Assembly (NCBI GenBank): GCA_016840385.1
Contig: JAEOSL010000008.1
Coordinates: 5,163 to 69,162 of the forward strand
Length of the DNA stretch: 64,000 bases
Reading direction: 5' to 3'
DNA from: Candidatus Thorarchaeota archaeon
GTDB taxonomy: Archaea > Asgardarchaeota > Thorarchaeia > Thorarchaeales > Thorarchaeaceae
Below are positions 8,229 through 16,630 of this stretch, piece by piece. Within the stretch, counting starts at the first letter, position 1. Every line of letters begins with the position of its first letter. The notes below the pieces were generated by a model. It was not told the DNA's origin, did no database searches, and saw nothing but the letters and a program-made list of their open reading frames with translations. The translations under genes were made by a program, and so were the position numbers.

Positions 8229-9311
8229 ATGTCCGTGAAAGTTTCGCTTGACCCTCTTGATCAGAAAATCCTGAAAGCTTTGGAAGAGCTTGGAACAAAA
8301 GTGTCAACTCGGGAACTTAGCGAGCGATTAGATGAACCGAGTAGAACCATCAGATATCGCATCTCAAAGATGAAAGAGAAAGGGATTATTTGTAAGGACA
8401 AAGTTCAAACACATGAAAGAAAGCTAGGTCTGGCAGAATACATACTCGTTGTGACCACTTCACCATCTACTGAATCCACTTTGGAGAAGATCTTGGAAGA
8501 AATTCCTGCATTCTACTACTACGCCCCGACATACGGTAAATATGAGGGATATCTCATCTACACTGTATACCCACTCAGTAATCCTCGGATGGTACCCGAT
8601 TTAGCGGCGGAGCTGAAGAAGCGTGGATTGATTGAAGACTACTATATGTTCGATGTTGTGGATTATCAACGAAATGAGGTAAAGTTCGGAGAACTTGAAT
8701 CATGGGACTGGGACAAGTGGTCTAAGAAAATCTCTAAGATAATGAAGAGGACAAAAGAGATAGTCCTTGATTTAGAGGAATTTCCACAGATTGTTAGTTT
8801 TGACTCCAAAGATATTATGATTCTAAAACATATGGTGGAGAACCCAGATATCACGCTACGAGAACTAGGTGAGATATTGGAATTATCACAACCGCAGGTT
8901 CATAATCGAGTCAAGAAACTAGAGGAATCCGGGATCATCAGGGGTTACAAACTTTCCTTGATGCCTTATGATTCTGGCATGACTGTTCTCTGCTTCTTCA
9001 AATCTAAGGATGCTCGAAAGATTCTACTCTGGTTTGACGAACTTCCGTTTTATCACCAAATCACATTAGAAAGTGGTAATCATTTCTTCGTGCAGATTTT
9101 CTTGCCATCAACAGACACGAATGACTTCTTGAACAGCCTTAGAAATCTAAGAGAGTATACCGATGAAACCTTCGTTCAGTTTCTCCTTAAAGGGGTACAC
9201 AAAGGCTACGGTCACTTGATTGACTGCTTCAGCGAGGGTACTGAAGGATGGAAATTTAGATACGATGAGTTCATAGAAACAATTGATAATCTCACAAAGA
9301 AAGAGGTCTAA
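8229..9311 (+). CDS. Double Lrp/AsnC-type transcriptional regulator
   Basis: A protein of about 360 residues with two AsnC-type helix-turn-helix domains. The first is near residues 8-65, starting LDPLDQKILKALEELG. The second is near residues 195-245, starting FDSKDIMILKHMVENP with LRELGEILELSQPQVHNRVKKL. Each is followed by an alpha/beta region resembling an RAM or other ligand-binding fold. The tandem arrangement differs from the usual single-domain Lrp of about 150 residues. ATG 8229 has GGTGA exactly 8 nt upstream and is preferred to TTG 8214 or GTG 8217. An inverted repeat at 8080-8102 may be its operator. Its targets are unknown. Confidence 0.75.
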   Translation: MSVKVSLDPLDQKILKALEELGTKVSTRELSERLDEPSRTIRYRISKMKEKGIICKDKVQTHERKLGLAEYILVVTTSPSTESTLEKILEEIPAFYYYAPTYGKYEGYLIYTVYPLSNPRMVPDLAAELKKRGLIEDYYMFDVVDYQRNEVKFGELESWDWDKWSKKISKIMKRTKEIVLDLEEFPQIVSFDSKDIMILKHMVENPDITLRELGEILELSQPQVHNRVKKLEESGIIRGYKLSLMPYDSGMTVLCFFKSKDARKILLWFDELPFYHQITLESGNHFFVQIFLPSTDTNDFLNSLRNLREYTDETFVQFLLKGVHKGYGHLIDCFSEGTEGWKFRYDEFIETIDNLTKKEV

Positions 9312-9366
9312 ACTTCGCATTATTATTAGATGAGTTCTTAACGTCTTAGACAGACGTGAGATTGCG

Positions 9367-10797
9367 ATGACCAAACCCAAGTATACTCCTCGAGGTTATC
9401 AGACCTATATTTTAGATAGAGTGAGTGAGAATCAGGATACTCCTCTCTTGTTGGAGTTGGATTGTGGGCTTGGGAAGAGATTCATCACACACCAAATTGT
9501 TGCAGAGAAATTTCCTGATACTGGAGTTCTCATCGTTGTTCATTCATCCTCATCGCTTGTTGAAACTGTTGATTATCTCAAGGGTGAATATGGAGGTCTC
9601 GAAGATGATCTTGGGGAATTGTCGTCAAGAGTTCGTTCTGGGTATCGCAAGATGAATCTGAAAGAGAAACGTGTTATTGTTGCTACACCTCAGGTTCTAG
9701 CAACCACCTTCCAGAAGGACCCTTCAGTGTTTGACCGATTCAAAATCGTTCTGATAAACGAAGTAGACACATTGGTACGAAGAGCTGGAGGACGAACTGC
9801 TCTTGTTTTTCCTTGGCCAACCCTGCTCATGTATATCAAAGACAAGTGGGTGATTGGGATGAGTGGCACACTCCGTGATGACCATGCGGTCTTTACACAA
9901 GAGCAGGTTGAGATTCGTAACGAACTAGATACACTGAAGGAGTATATTCCAGGGGCTCAGCTAATCTCAATGGAAGACCTCTATGGAACTGACGTCGAAG
10001 ATTTTCTTGAACCAACATTTCTTACAGTCCATACAGTAAATGATTCAAAGATTCGTTCAATCTCGAAGGTTCTAGATGAACTCATCCGCAATACTAGGAT
10101 GGAGATTATGCAAGAGCTGGAAGAAGATGGTAACTTGGATATGGTTGATGGTGACTCTCGACGGGTTCACATGCTTCTTGAACGTCTGCCGATAACTGAT
10201 GAACTGAAGGGGTGGTATTCAGGACTCCTCATGCTTCGGAAGTATATCTATGCCATGCCCCCAAAGCAGTTCCTTCGCATGTTTTATGGTGATTATATCA
10301 AGCATTACTTCAATGTCAATGATCTACGAAAAGCATTCCCCACAATATCCGCAAAAACCACACAAGTTTTGAAAATCGCACTTGAACATAAGAAAACACT
10401 CGTACTCACATCTTACTTGGAGATGGTTTCTCAGATACAAGAAGTTCTAGAGAAATCGAATCTCAATGTACTCACAATCACTGGTCAGACAAGAAACAAG
10501 TCCGAAGTCTTACGTTCATTCAGAGAAGATACAGATCAACACGTTTTAGTCATGTCCCCCGTCGGTGAAAGAGACCTCGATATTCCCCATGCAGAAGTTA
10601 TGGTTGTCTGTGATTCTATTAACACAACTAAGACAATGTATCAGAAATTCAAACGTACACGAGGTGGTCTAGTAATCATTCTTACGTATTCGGGAACTTC
10701 TGAGGAGCGAAAAGTTGAGCGTCTGATGGATACTATTCTGAAACGTTATCCTTGGTCTACAGCGATTATGGAGCCTGTAGGAGATAAGCTTGGATAG
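9367..10797 (+). CDS. Divergent superfamily 2 helicase-like protein with degenerate motifs
   Basis: A 476-residue protein with the two RecA-like halves of an SF2 helicase. Visible parts are the Q-like PRGYQTYILD, a Walker A CGLGKRF (lysine kept, the following Thr/Ser replaced by Arg), motif Ia-like VIVATPQVL, motif II INEVD instead of DExx, motif III SGT, motif IV VLTSYLEMVSQIQEVL, motif V ERDLDIP and motif VI-like QKFKRTRG. It most resembles Hef/Mph1 or RecG-like translocases in outline. The altered motif II (Asn for the first Asp) and Walker A make normal ATP hydrolysis doubtful. The AcpS gene follows 52 bp downstream. Confidence 0.65.
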   Translation: MTKPKYTPRGYQTYILDRVSENQDTPLLLELDCGLGKRFITHQIVAEKFPDTGVLIVVHSSSSLVETVDYLKGEYGGLEDDLGELSSRVRSGYRKMNLKEKRVIVATPQVLATTFQKDPSVFDRFKIVLINEVDTLVRRAGGRTALVFPWPTLLMYIKDKWVIGMSGTLRDDHAVFTQEQVEIRNELDTLKEYIPGAQLISMEDLYGTDVEDFLEPTFLTVHTVNDSKIRSISKVLDELIRNTRMEIMQELEEDGNLDMVDGDSRRVHMLLERLPITDELKGWYSGLLMLRKYIYAMPPKQFLRMFYGDYIKHYFNVNDLRKAFPTISAKTTQVLKIALEHKKTLVLTSYLEMVSQIQEVLEKSNLNVLTITGQTRNKSEVLRSFREDTDQHVLVMSPVGERDLDIPHAEVMVVCDSINTTKTMYQKFKRTRGGLVIILTYSGTSEERKVERLMDTILKRYPWSTAIMEPVGDKLG

Positions 10798-10849
10798 CCC
10801 TGTCATTACGATTATAAGAGTTTTAGACCCGCTGAGGGGTTGAATCACA

Positions 10850-11296
10850 TTGACCGACGAATCTCCAATCTCATCAGACAAACAATTTGGTCTTGGGACT
10901 GATATAGTTGAGATTCGACGATTCAGGGAACTAGACAGAGATGCACCATTCTTCTCTCGGGTATTCACAAAGGACGAACTAGTCTATTGTAGTAAGTATG
11001 AAGATAATGCTCCACATTTTGCAGCAACATTCGCTGGAAAAGAAGCTGTCATCAAAGCAATGAATTCTCAAAAGCAGTTATCTGTTTCAGAGATCGAGAT
11101 ACTGAGAAATGTAGATGGCGCTCCGTATGTTAGCTTCGCAGAGAATACAGACGTTGAAGTACTCGTAAGTCTAGCACATTCTGAACACTATGCAGTTGCT
11201 GTGGCACTAGTGATTCCTAAATCACAATCAAGTAATGTTGAGATGTTTCGTAAACTACTAAACGAAACCATCCACGACATTCTACCAAGGCAGTGA
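10850..11296 (+). CDS. acpS: Holo-acyl-carrier-protein synthase (AcpS-like phosphopantetheinyl transferase)
   Basis: A 148-residue protein with both signatures of the AcpS family: GLGTDIVEIRRF near residue 14, whose Asp binds magnesium, and HFAATFAGKEAVIKAM near residue 58, whose Glu and Lys serve catalysis. It also has the C-terminal SLAHSEHYAVAVAL. The enzyme moves 4'-phosphopantetheine from CoA to the serine of a carrier protein. The partner is almost certainly the ACP encoded at 13120-13359, two genes on. The start is TTG 10850, with GAGGGG about 10 nt upstream. A roughly 25-residue tail after the core domain is extra. Type II carrier-protein machinery is uncommon in archaea, so transfer from bacteria is likely. 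Confidence 0.85.
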   Translation: MTDESPISSDKQFGLGTDIVEIRRFRELDRDAPFFSRVFTKDELVYCSKYEDNAPHFAATFAGKEAVIKAMNSQKQLSVSEIEILRNVDGAPYVSFAENTDVEVLVSLAHSEHYAVAVALVIPKSQSSNVEMFRKLLNETIHDILPRQ

Positions 11297-11302
11297 CCTA
11301 TT

Positions 11303-13117
11303 ATGAAGGAAATCCTCGAGTCAGTAAGGAACGATCCCTCGTATCTGAATCTATGGAGTGCATACAAGAAGATACAGGATCTCAACCTAACAGTTCCCGA
11401 GGATGATACGAATACAGTGCGTTTAGCTGTAATTGGTTCAACAACCTTAGAACCATTGGCCGCATGTCTTGATGTCAAGACTAGACTTGAAGGCTTTCAT
11501 GTGGAGACCTTTGTTGGTGGCTTCAACACATATCGCCAGGAAGTTCTAGACAAGTCTTCTGACCTGTATAAAGCTAAACCTGATGTTGTAGTTCTTTCAA
11601 TTGATGCTTGGTCCATACTGGATAAGTTGTTCCTGTCAAACTTTGTCAGGATGAGTATCAAGGAACGTCACGCTATTCAGAACGAATTAGTAGATAGTGT
11701 TCACTCTATTGTGTCCCGATTAGAATCCGAAACATCCGCACTCATTCTTGTGAACAACTTTGTAATTCCCATTTTCACACCTCTTGGAGTAGTAGATAAT
11801 AAACAGAAAATTGGTTTGAAGCGATTCTTTGAGAGTACTAACAACCTACTAGCTGATAAACTTGAGAAGAGTTCACGAGGATTTCTTGTAGATTTGGAAA
11901 ATATAGCTGGTGCTTTTGGAAAGTCGCGAATGATAGACTGGAATACGTGGTATCGGGGCTCAATCCCCTTCAGTAATGACTTCACCCCAATTCTTGCTGA
12001 TGAATATGTCCGATATGTACGAGCTCTCAAAGGTCGCACAAAGAAGTGCATTGTATTAGATCTGGATAATACACTATGGGGCGGTATCATTGGAGAGGAT
12101 GGTATCGAAGGGATAAAGCTTGGAAATACAGCTCCTGGAATTGAATATGTTGAGTTCCAGAGAAGCTTGCTTAGTCTTTACAATCGTGGCATCATTCTTG
12201 CAGTTTGCAGTAAGAACAATCTGGATGATGCCCTCAAAGTCTTCCGCGAACATCCATCTCAGGTGTTGAAAGAAGAGCATTTTGCTGCTATGAGAATCAA
12301 TTGGCAGAACAAGGCCGCAAATATCGCAGAACTTGCCAAAGAGATCAACATTGGTCTTGATAGCATTGTCTTCATGGATGATAATCCAGTAGAACGTGCA
12401 CAAGTATCACAGGTTCATCCTGATGTATTAGTTGTTGACATGCCGAAGAATCCCCGCCTATATCGTGAGATGATTGAGAATCTCAATGTATTCGACGTAC
12501 TATCCCTGACAAGTGAAGATATGACTCGGGGAGAGATGTACGTTGGTAAACGGATACGCACTGAACTTGAGCAGAGTGCAACATCAATAGAAGACTTTCT
12601 CAGAACCCTTGATCTTAAGGTTCGAATCAATGAAGTAAATGATTTTGATACTCCTCGTGTAGTTCAGTTGATTGGGAAAACTAACCAGTTCAATCTCACA
12701 ACTCGGCGATATACAGATGCTGAAGTGAGCGATTTCAGGAAATCTGATGATGTTGCAGTTTACAGTATGGCAGTCCACGACAAATTCGGAGATGAGGGAG
12801 TTGTTGGAGTAGCCATTGTGAAAAAGAAAGATGGCGATTGGTGGATTGATTCATTTCTCATGAGCTGCAGAGTGATAGGAAGGTCCGTTGAAACTGCATT
12901 TCTAGCAAAGATTGTTGCTGACGCGAAGAAAACAAATGCAGTTCGCATTATTGGAGAATATATTCCCACAAAGAAGAATCCTCCCGCTTCTGATCTCTAT
13001 GAACGACATGGGTTTGGAATGCCAGCCACTTCTGATGACAATGTAATAAGCTGGATTTTGAATCTGGATGAACAGACGGTAGATGTACCTGAATGGATAG
13101 AACTTACTGAGGTATAA
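11303..13117 (+). CDS. FkbH-like HAD-family protein (glyceryl-ACP synthase type)
   Basis: A 604-residue protein with the three-part FkbH layout. The N-terminal region (to about residue 240) is SGNH-like. A HAD domain begins at about residue 250 with the nucleophile motif VLDLDNTLWGG and includes CSKNN and the acidic FMDDNPVER motif. A C-terminal GNAT-like domain holds TNQFNLTTRRYT and DKFGDEGVVG. Known relatives dephosphorylate 1,3-bisphosphoglycerate and load the glyceryl unit onto an acyl carrier protein for polyketide or polysaccharide building. Here an ACP follows after 2 bp and AcpS precedes by 6 bp, which strongly supports ACP loading. The final acceptor is unknown. Confidence 0.85.
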   Translation: MKEILESVRNDPSYLNLWSAYKKIQDLNLTVPEDDTNTVRLAVIGSTTLEPLAACLDVKTRLEGFHVETFVGGFNTYRQEVLDKSSDLYKAKPDVVVLSIDAWSILDKLFLSNFVRMSIKERHAIQNELVDSVHSIVSRLESETSALILVNNFVIPIFTPLGVVDNKQKIGLKRFFESTNNLLADKLEKSSRGFLVDLENIAGAFGKSRMIDWNTWYRGSIPFSNDFTPILADEYVRYVRALKGRTKKCIVLDLDNTLWGGIIGEDGIEGIKLGNTAPGIEYVEFQRSLLSLYNRGIILAVCSKNNLDDALKVFREHPSQVLKEEHFAAMRINWQNKAANIAELAKEINIGLDSIVFMDDNPVERAQVSQVHPDVLVVDMPKNPRLYREMIENLNVFDVLSLTSEDMTRGEMYVGKRIRTELEQSATSIEDFLRTLDLKVRINEVNDFDTPRVVQLIGKTNQFNLTTRRYTDAEVSDFRKSDDVAVYSMAVHDKFGDEGVVGVAIVKKKDGDWWIDSFLMSCRVIGRSVETAFLAKIVADAKKTNAVRIIGEYIPTKKNPPASDLYERHGFGMPATSDDNVISWILNLDEQTVDVPEWIELTEV

Positions 13118-13119
13118 CA

Positions 13120-13359
13120 ATGACCGACTTTGACAACAAGCTTCTCGACATTCTTACAAGGGTTTTCCGAATTGAACGAGATGAAATCAAAGATGATTTA
13201 AAACGAAAAGACTTCGAACCTTGGGACTCTATGGCACATCTCATGCTAGTCAGTGAAGTTGAGAATGAATTTGAGATCTTTTTTGAAGATGAGGAAGTTG
13301 TTGACATCTGGACTGTCGCAGATCTCAAGAAGCTATTGAAACAGAAAGTTTCTCCCTAA
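13120..13359 (+). CDS. Acyl carrier protein
   Basis: A 79-residue acidic four-helix carrier protein. The phosphopantetheine attachment serine is in FEPWDSMAHLMLV at about residue 38, where FkbH-partner ACPs commonly have WDSxxH/L rather than the DSL of fatty acid ACPs. It begins 2 bp after the FkbH-like gene with GAGGT upstream, and is third in the AcpS-FkbH-ACP operon. Its stop codon overlaps that of the converging acetyltransferase gene. It is probably charged by the AcpS at 10850 and loaded with a glyceryl or similar unit by the FkbH-like protein. Confidence 0.88.
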   Translation: MTDFDNKLLDILTRVFRIERDEIKDDLKRKDFEPWDSMAHLMLVSEVENEFEIFFEDEEVVDIWTVADLKKLLKQKVSP

Positions 13360-13802
13360 TCTTTCTGAGGTTCCAATTTCTGGACCATTCTAGCAGGGTT
13401 TCCTGCAAACATTGTTAGTGGGGGAACATCCTTACTGACGACTGCTCCTGCTGCAATAATCGCACCTTCACCAATTGTTACGCCTGGAAGAATTGTAGCT
13501 CCAGTTGCAAGCCATGCACCTTTTCCAATGATTACTTTCTTGGGTCCTTCATGGAATATTCTCCTGCGCTTATGATATGGACTTGCTCCTGAATGTGCCA
13601 TTATCTTCACTCCAGGACCAATGCTTGCCCAGTCATGAATCTCGATATATTCGGGGTATTCTCCATCCATCATCACAAGGAATCCCATGTAAACTCCCTT
13701 GCCAATTTTTACACCACATTTTCTATACACACTTGCTCGAAATTGATAGGATGGTGCAATCCATGCTATAATTCTCAAGAACCTTCCAAGAAATTTACCC
13801 AC
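13356..13802 (-). CDS. Hexapeptide-repeat acetyltransferase
   Basis: A 148-residue left-handed beta-helix protein with repeats such as KIGKGVYMGF, WASIGPGVKI, VIIGKGAWLATGATILPGVTIGEG and AIIAAGAVVSKDVPPLT, ending in the AGNPARMVQKL loop typical of maltose/galactoside and serine O-acetyltransferases. The conserved histidine near IMAHSG is the likely general base. GTG 13802 has GGAGA 8 nt upstream. It lies directly behind the polysaccharide deacetylase on the same strand, so the pair probably decorates a surface sugar. Its end overlaps the ACP end in convergent orientation. Confidence 0.8.
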   Translation of the reverse strand: MGKFLGRFLRIIAWIAPSYQFRASVYRKCGVKIGKGVYMGFLVMMDGEYPEYIEIHDWASIGPGVKIMAHSGASPYHKRRRIFHEGPKKVIIGKGAWLATGATILPGVTIGEGAIIAAGAVVSKDVPPLTMFAGNPARMVQKLEPQKD

Positions 13803-13824
13803 TTTTCATTTCTCCATGTATTCA

Positions 13825-14697
13825 TTACATCTGTCTCTTCCATAATACTCTTCTCAGATAGTCTGAGAATACCCAATTATCAATATCACCAGTAAGAAGT
13901 AAGCAGAACGAGCTATCGCTTTTCCACCGATTGTGCGATTTCCAATACTTGACAGCTTCACTGGGAGTAGGACACCAAGCTCCCAAACCGTGCGCATATT
14001 CAATAACTTCACGTAGGCACACAACATACTCAGGCTGCCCCATTCGGATAGGGTGAAGATCAAACATGATTACTCCTCCTTTCGTTGAGGCTTCTAGCAC
14101 AGTTTTCTTCAAGGTCATTGTAACTGCTTGTGGACCCATCCCCTTTCTATCGATCATGAGATCGTCGCTCCAAATATTGAGGGGTATGTACGTAAGTTTT
14201 GAAGGAGTCCCATTAAGGTCGACTTGAAAGAAGAGAGTCTTTTCTCTGTGTTCTGGTTGATACCCAAATCCACCATCCCAGACGAGATTGTACTTCTCAA
14301 GCATTGCAGGCATATCTGGCGTGTAGTTATCATATGGAGACCTGAATCCTTCAATTTTGATTCCTAATTTCTTGAATGTTTGCAGACTGAGCGCAAAGTC
14401 CTCTTCTCGGCCCTTTGGACTAAGTGTTGGATATCTAACATGGTTGAATCCATGTGAGGCAACCTCATGTCCTTGTTCAATGATTTCTTTGACAAGTTCA
14501 GGGCGCATTTTCGCAATGGCTGCAATCGTTGGAAATGCGAATTTTCCATCTGCTTCTTCAAGTGCTTCAAACATATTTCGTAGAATTGTCTTGAAGGAGG
14601 TTCTATGCAGTCGCATCATTTGGTATAGCTGTTTTGGAGCTCTCATTCCCCATCTCTTCGAGAGCTGTCCGATATATCCCAGACGCGACACAATCAA
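13825..14697 (-). CDS. Polysaccharide deacetylase-like (NodB fold) protein
   Basis: A 290-residue protein. The metal-binding His pair is seen in EVASHGFNHVRYP at about residue 80, followed by the FRSPYDNYTPDM segment that carries the catalytic Arg/Pro-rich motif 3, and a later FDLHPIRMG resembling motif 5. The N-terminal TFDDG motif that normally supplies the catalytic Asp is absent; the frame begins close to where it would lie. The start is TTG 14697 or GTG 14691, with GAGG just upstream. The protein may be N-terminally shortened or may rely on another acid. Co-directional with the acetyltransferase, it suggests modification of a glycan. Confidence 0.7.
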   Translation of the reverse strand: MIVSRLGYIGQLSKRWGMRAPKQLYQMMRLHRTSFKTILRNMFEALEEADGKFAFPTIAAIAKMRPELVKEIIEQGHEVASHGFNHVRYPTLSPKGREEDFALSLQTFKKLGIKIEGFRSPYDNYTPDMPAMLEKYNLVWDGGFGYQPEHREKTLFFQVDLNGTPSKLTYIPLNIWSDDLMIDRKGMGPQAVTMTLKKTVLEASTKGGVIMFDLHPIRMGQPEYVVCLREVIEYAHGLGAWCPTPSEAVKYWKSHNRWKSDSSFCLLLTGDIDNWVFSDYLRRVLWKRQM

Positions 14698-14872
14698 AGC
14701 CTCAACAAATTATCTACTCATGTTCGTGAAGTGTTTCTTTCATAAGACTTGCGGGCTAGCAACAGCTGCGTAAATCCTGGACGAACCTAGACATCCATGA
14801 AACCATTAGTTGAATAAATACCATTTTTGTATGAGCTTATTATCTCCCAACAAGACCATATGCCGAACCTGA

Positions 14873-16102
14873 ATGTTGACCAATAAGGCCTACAGGTATG
14901 AACTGGACCCGAGCAATACCCAGAGGTCATCCCTAGCTCAACACGCAGGAGTTGCTCGTTTTGCCTACAACTGGGGTCTCGACCAACGAAACAAACAGTA
15001 CCAGAACAAGCTGGGTGACGACAGGTTCACTAACGCCATGAAGCAACACAAGCTCCTCAACTCCCTGAAGAAAACAGAATTCCCATGGATGTACGAAACC
15101 TCGAAGTGTGCACCTCAAGAAGCCCTGAGAGACCTCCATCGAGCTTTCAAGAACTTCTATCGAGGACTCAAGTCTGGGAAGAAGATAGGATTTCCTCGCT
15201 TCAAGAGGCGGGGAGTCAGGGACAGTTTCAGGTTGACTGGAGCCATCAGGTTCCATGAGCGAGCGATCCAGCTCCCACGGATTGGGAAGATTCGTATCAA
15301 AGAGAAGAGGGAGCGCTATTACAAGGGAAGGATTCTCTCAGCCACTGTACGACGACGAGCCAACAGGTGGTTCGTGTCAGTCACTGTGGAGGAGGACATC
15401 CTTGACCCACAGTCTGTACGAGGAGTACCAGTGGGAGTGGACCTGGGGGTGAAGACTCTTGCCACGCTTTCTGATGGGACCACCTTTGCAAATCCACGGG
15501 CCCTGGGAAGACGATTGAGGAAACTGAAACAACTACATAGATCTCTATCACGAAAGAAGAAAGGGAGCAAGAACCGCGAGAAAGCGAAATTACGACTTGC
15601 AAAGATGTACCTGAGGGTCTTCAATGTTCGACAGGACACACTGCACAAGGTTACGACATATCTTGCCAAGAGACACAGTAAGGTAGTGATCGAGGACCTG
15701 CTAGTGTCTGGAATGATGAAGAACCAAAGGCTTGCAAGAGCCATAGCTGATGTGGGGTTCTATGAGTTCAGAAGACAACTGGAGTACAAGTGCCAGTGGT
15801 ACGGTTCTGAGCTTGTCGTTGTTTCAAGGACATTTCCATCCTCGAAGATGTGTTCACGTTGTGGGCACAGGAAGAAAGAACTCTCTCTGTCAGAGAGGGA
15901 GTATGAATGTGAACAGTGCGGGTTTGAAATCGACAGGGATCTCAATGCTGCACTGAATCTGGTCGCCGTCAGTTTGCCGGAGACTCTAAACGCTTGCGGA
16001 GAGGAAATAAGACTCTTAGTGGATTCAGAGAATCTGCAGAGAGCAGCCTTGATGAAACAGGAACCGAACATCATCCCGGACTCGATGTCCAGGAATGAAT
16101 AG
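14873..16102 (+). CDS. tnpB: TnpB, IS200/IS605-type RNA-guided nuclease/transposon protein
   Basis: A 409-residue TnpB of full length. The RuvC acidic residues are in GVDLGVKTLA at about residue 190, VIEDL at about 270 and DRDLNAALNL at about 360. A zinc ribbon CSRCGHRKK/CEQCGFE lies just before the last one. The N-terminal REC/wedge part starts KAYRYELDPSNTQRSSL. No TnpA is adjacent, so this is a lone TnpB. Relatives cut DNA guided by an RNA made from the 3' end of the gene and element. The gene is visibly richer in G+C than its flanks, pointing to recent transfer. The element ends are not certain; GGCAAC and GTTGCC inverted copies lie at about 16112 and 16141, just after the stop. Confidence 0.88.
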   Translation: MLTNKAYRYELDPSNTQRSSLAQHAGVARFAYNWGLDQRNKQYQNKLGDDRFTNAMKQHKLLNSLKKTEFPWMYETSKCAPQEALRDLHRAFKNFYRGLKSGKKIGFPRFKRRGVRDSFRLTGAIRFHERAIQLPRIGKIRIKEKRERYYKGRILSATVRRRANRWFVSVTVEEDILDPQSVRGVPVGVDLGVKTLATLSDGTTFANPRALGRRLRKLKQLHRSLSRKKKGSKNREKAKLRLAKMYLRVFNVRQDTLHKVTTYLAKRHSKVVIEDLLVSGMMKNQRLARAIADVGFYEFRRQLEYKCQWYGSELVVVSRTFPSSKMCSRCGHRKKELSLSEREYECEQCGFEIDRDLNAALNLVAVSLPETLNACGEEIRLLVDSENLQRAALMKQEPNIIPDSMSRNE

Positions 16103-16161
16103 GTTTCGGGGAACGGCAACCTAATGGTAAGATTTATGCCGTTGCCAGTGAGTCTTCTCGT

Positions 16162-16563
16162 ATGAAGCTCAGCCATGTTGGTATCATCGTGAAAGATATC
16201 CACGAGGGAATCAAGAATCATGAAGATCTCTATGGATACAAACAACTCAGCGAGATTGTTGAAGATCCAACACAGAAAGTACGCGTTGTATTGATGGGGC
16301 ATTCTAAAGAGGACCCTGTCACACTTGAGCTCATCTCACCAATGAGCGAGGACTCCCCTGTTACTGAACTGTTGAAAAAACGACAGGCGATATATCATCT
16401 CTGCTACGAAGTTCCAGACATTGAAGAAGCAAAGGACAAAGCTCGAAAGAATGGAGCTGTCGTTATTAGCAAACCAGTTGAAGCTCCGCTCTTCGATGAC
16501 AGGAAGATTTGCTTCCTATTCACTAAAGATCACTATGTAATTGAGTTAGTTCAAGCAGAGTAA
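16162..16563 (+). CDS. VOC/glyoxalase-fold protein, methylmalonyl-CoA epimerase-like
   Basis: A 133-residue protein of the vicinal-oxygen-chelate fold. Candidate metal ligands are His in LSHVGIIVKDI, Glu in TLELISP, His in IYHLCYEV and Glu at the C-terminal VIELVQ. The SPMSEDSPVTELLKKR segment recalls methylmalonyl-CoA epimerase, which usually reads SPxSPIAKFLEKRGEGxHH. Here GEGxHH is replaced by QAIYHL. Because the mutase large subunit is encoded at 32196, an epimerase role is attractive, but other VOC enzymes are possible. It starts at ATG 16162, 59 bp after TnpB, with no sign of co-transcription. Confidence 0.6.
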   Translation: MKLSHVGIIVKDIHEGIKNHEDLYGYKQLSEIVEDPTQKVRVVLMGHSKEDPVTLELISPMSEDSPVTELLKKRQAIYHLCYEVPDIEEAKDKARKNGAVVISKPVEAPLFDDRKICFLFTKDHYVIELVQAE

Positions 16564-16630
16564 ATTCTAAGAGGAAGGTAGTGAGCACCGAGGCTCACTC
16601 ATTCCCAATTATTTACTAAAAGTACTGTTA

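Noticed and set aside
15319..15744. 141-codon frame opposite tnpB
   Set aside because: A shadow of the RuvC coding region with no likeness to proteins.
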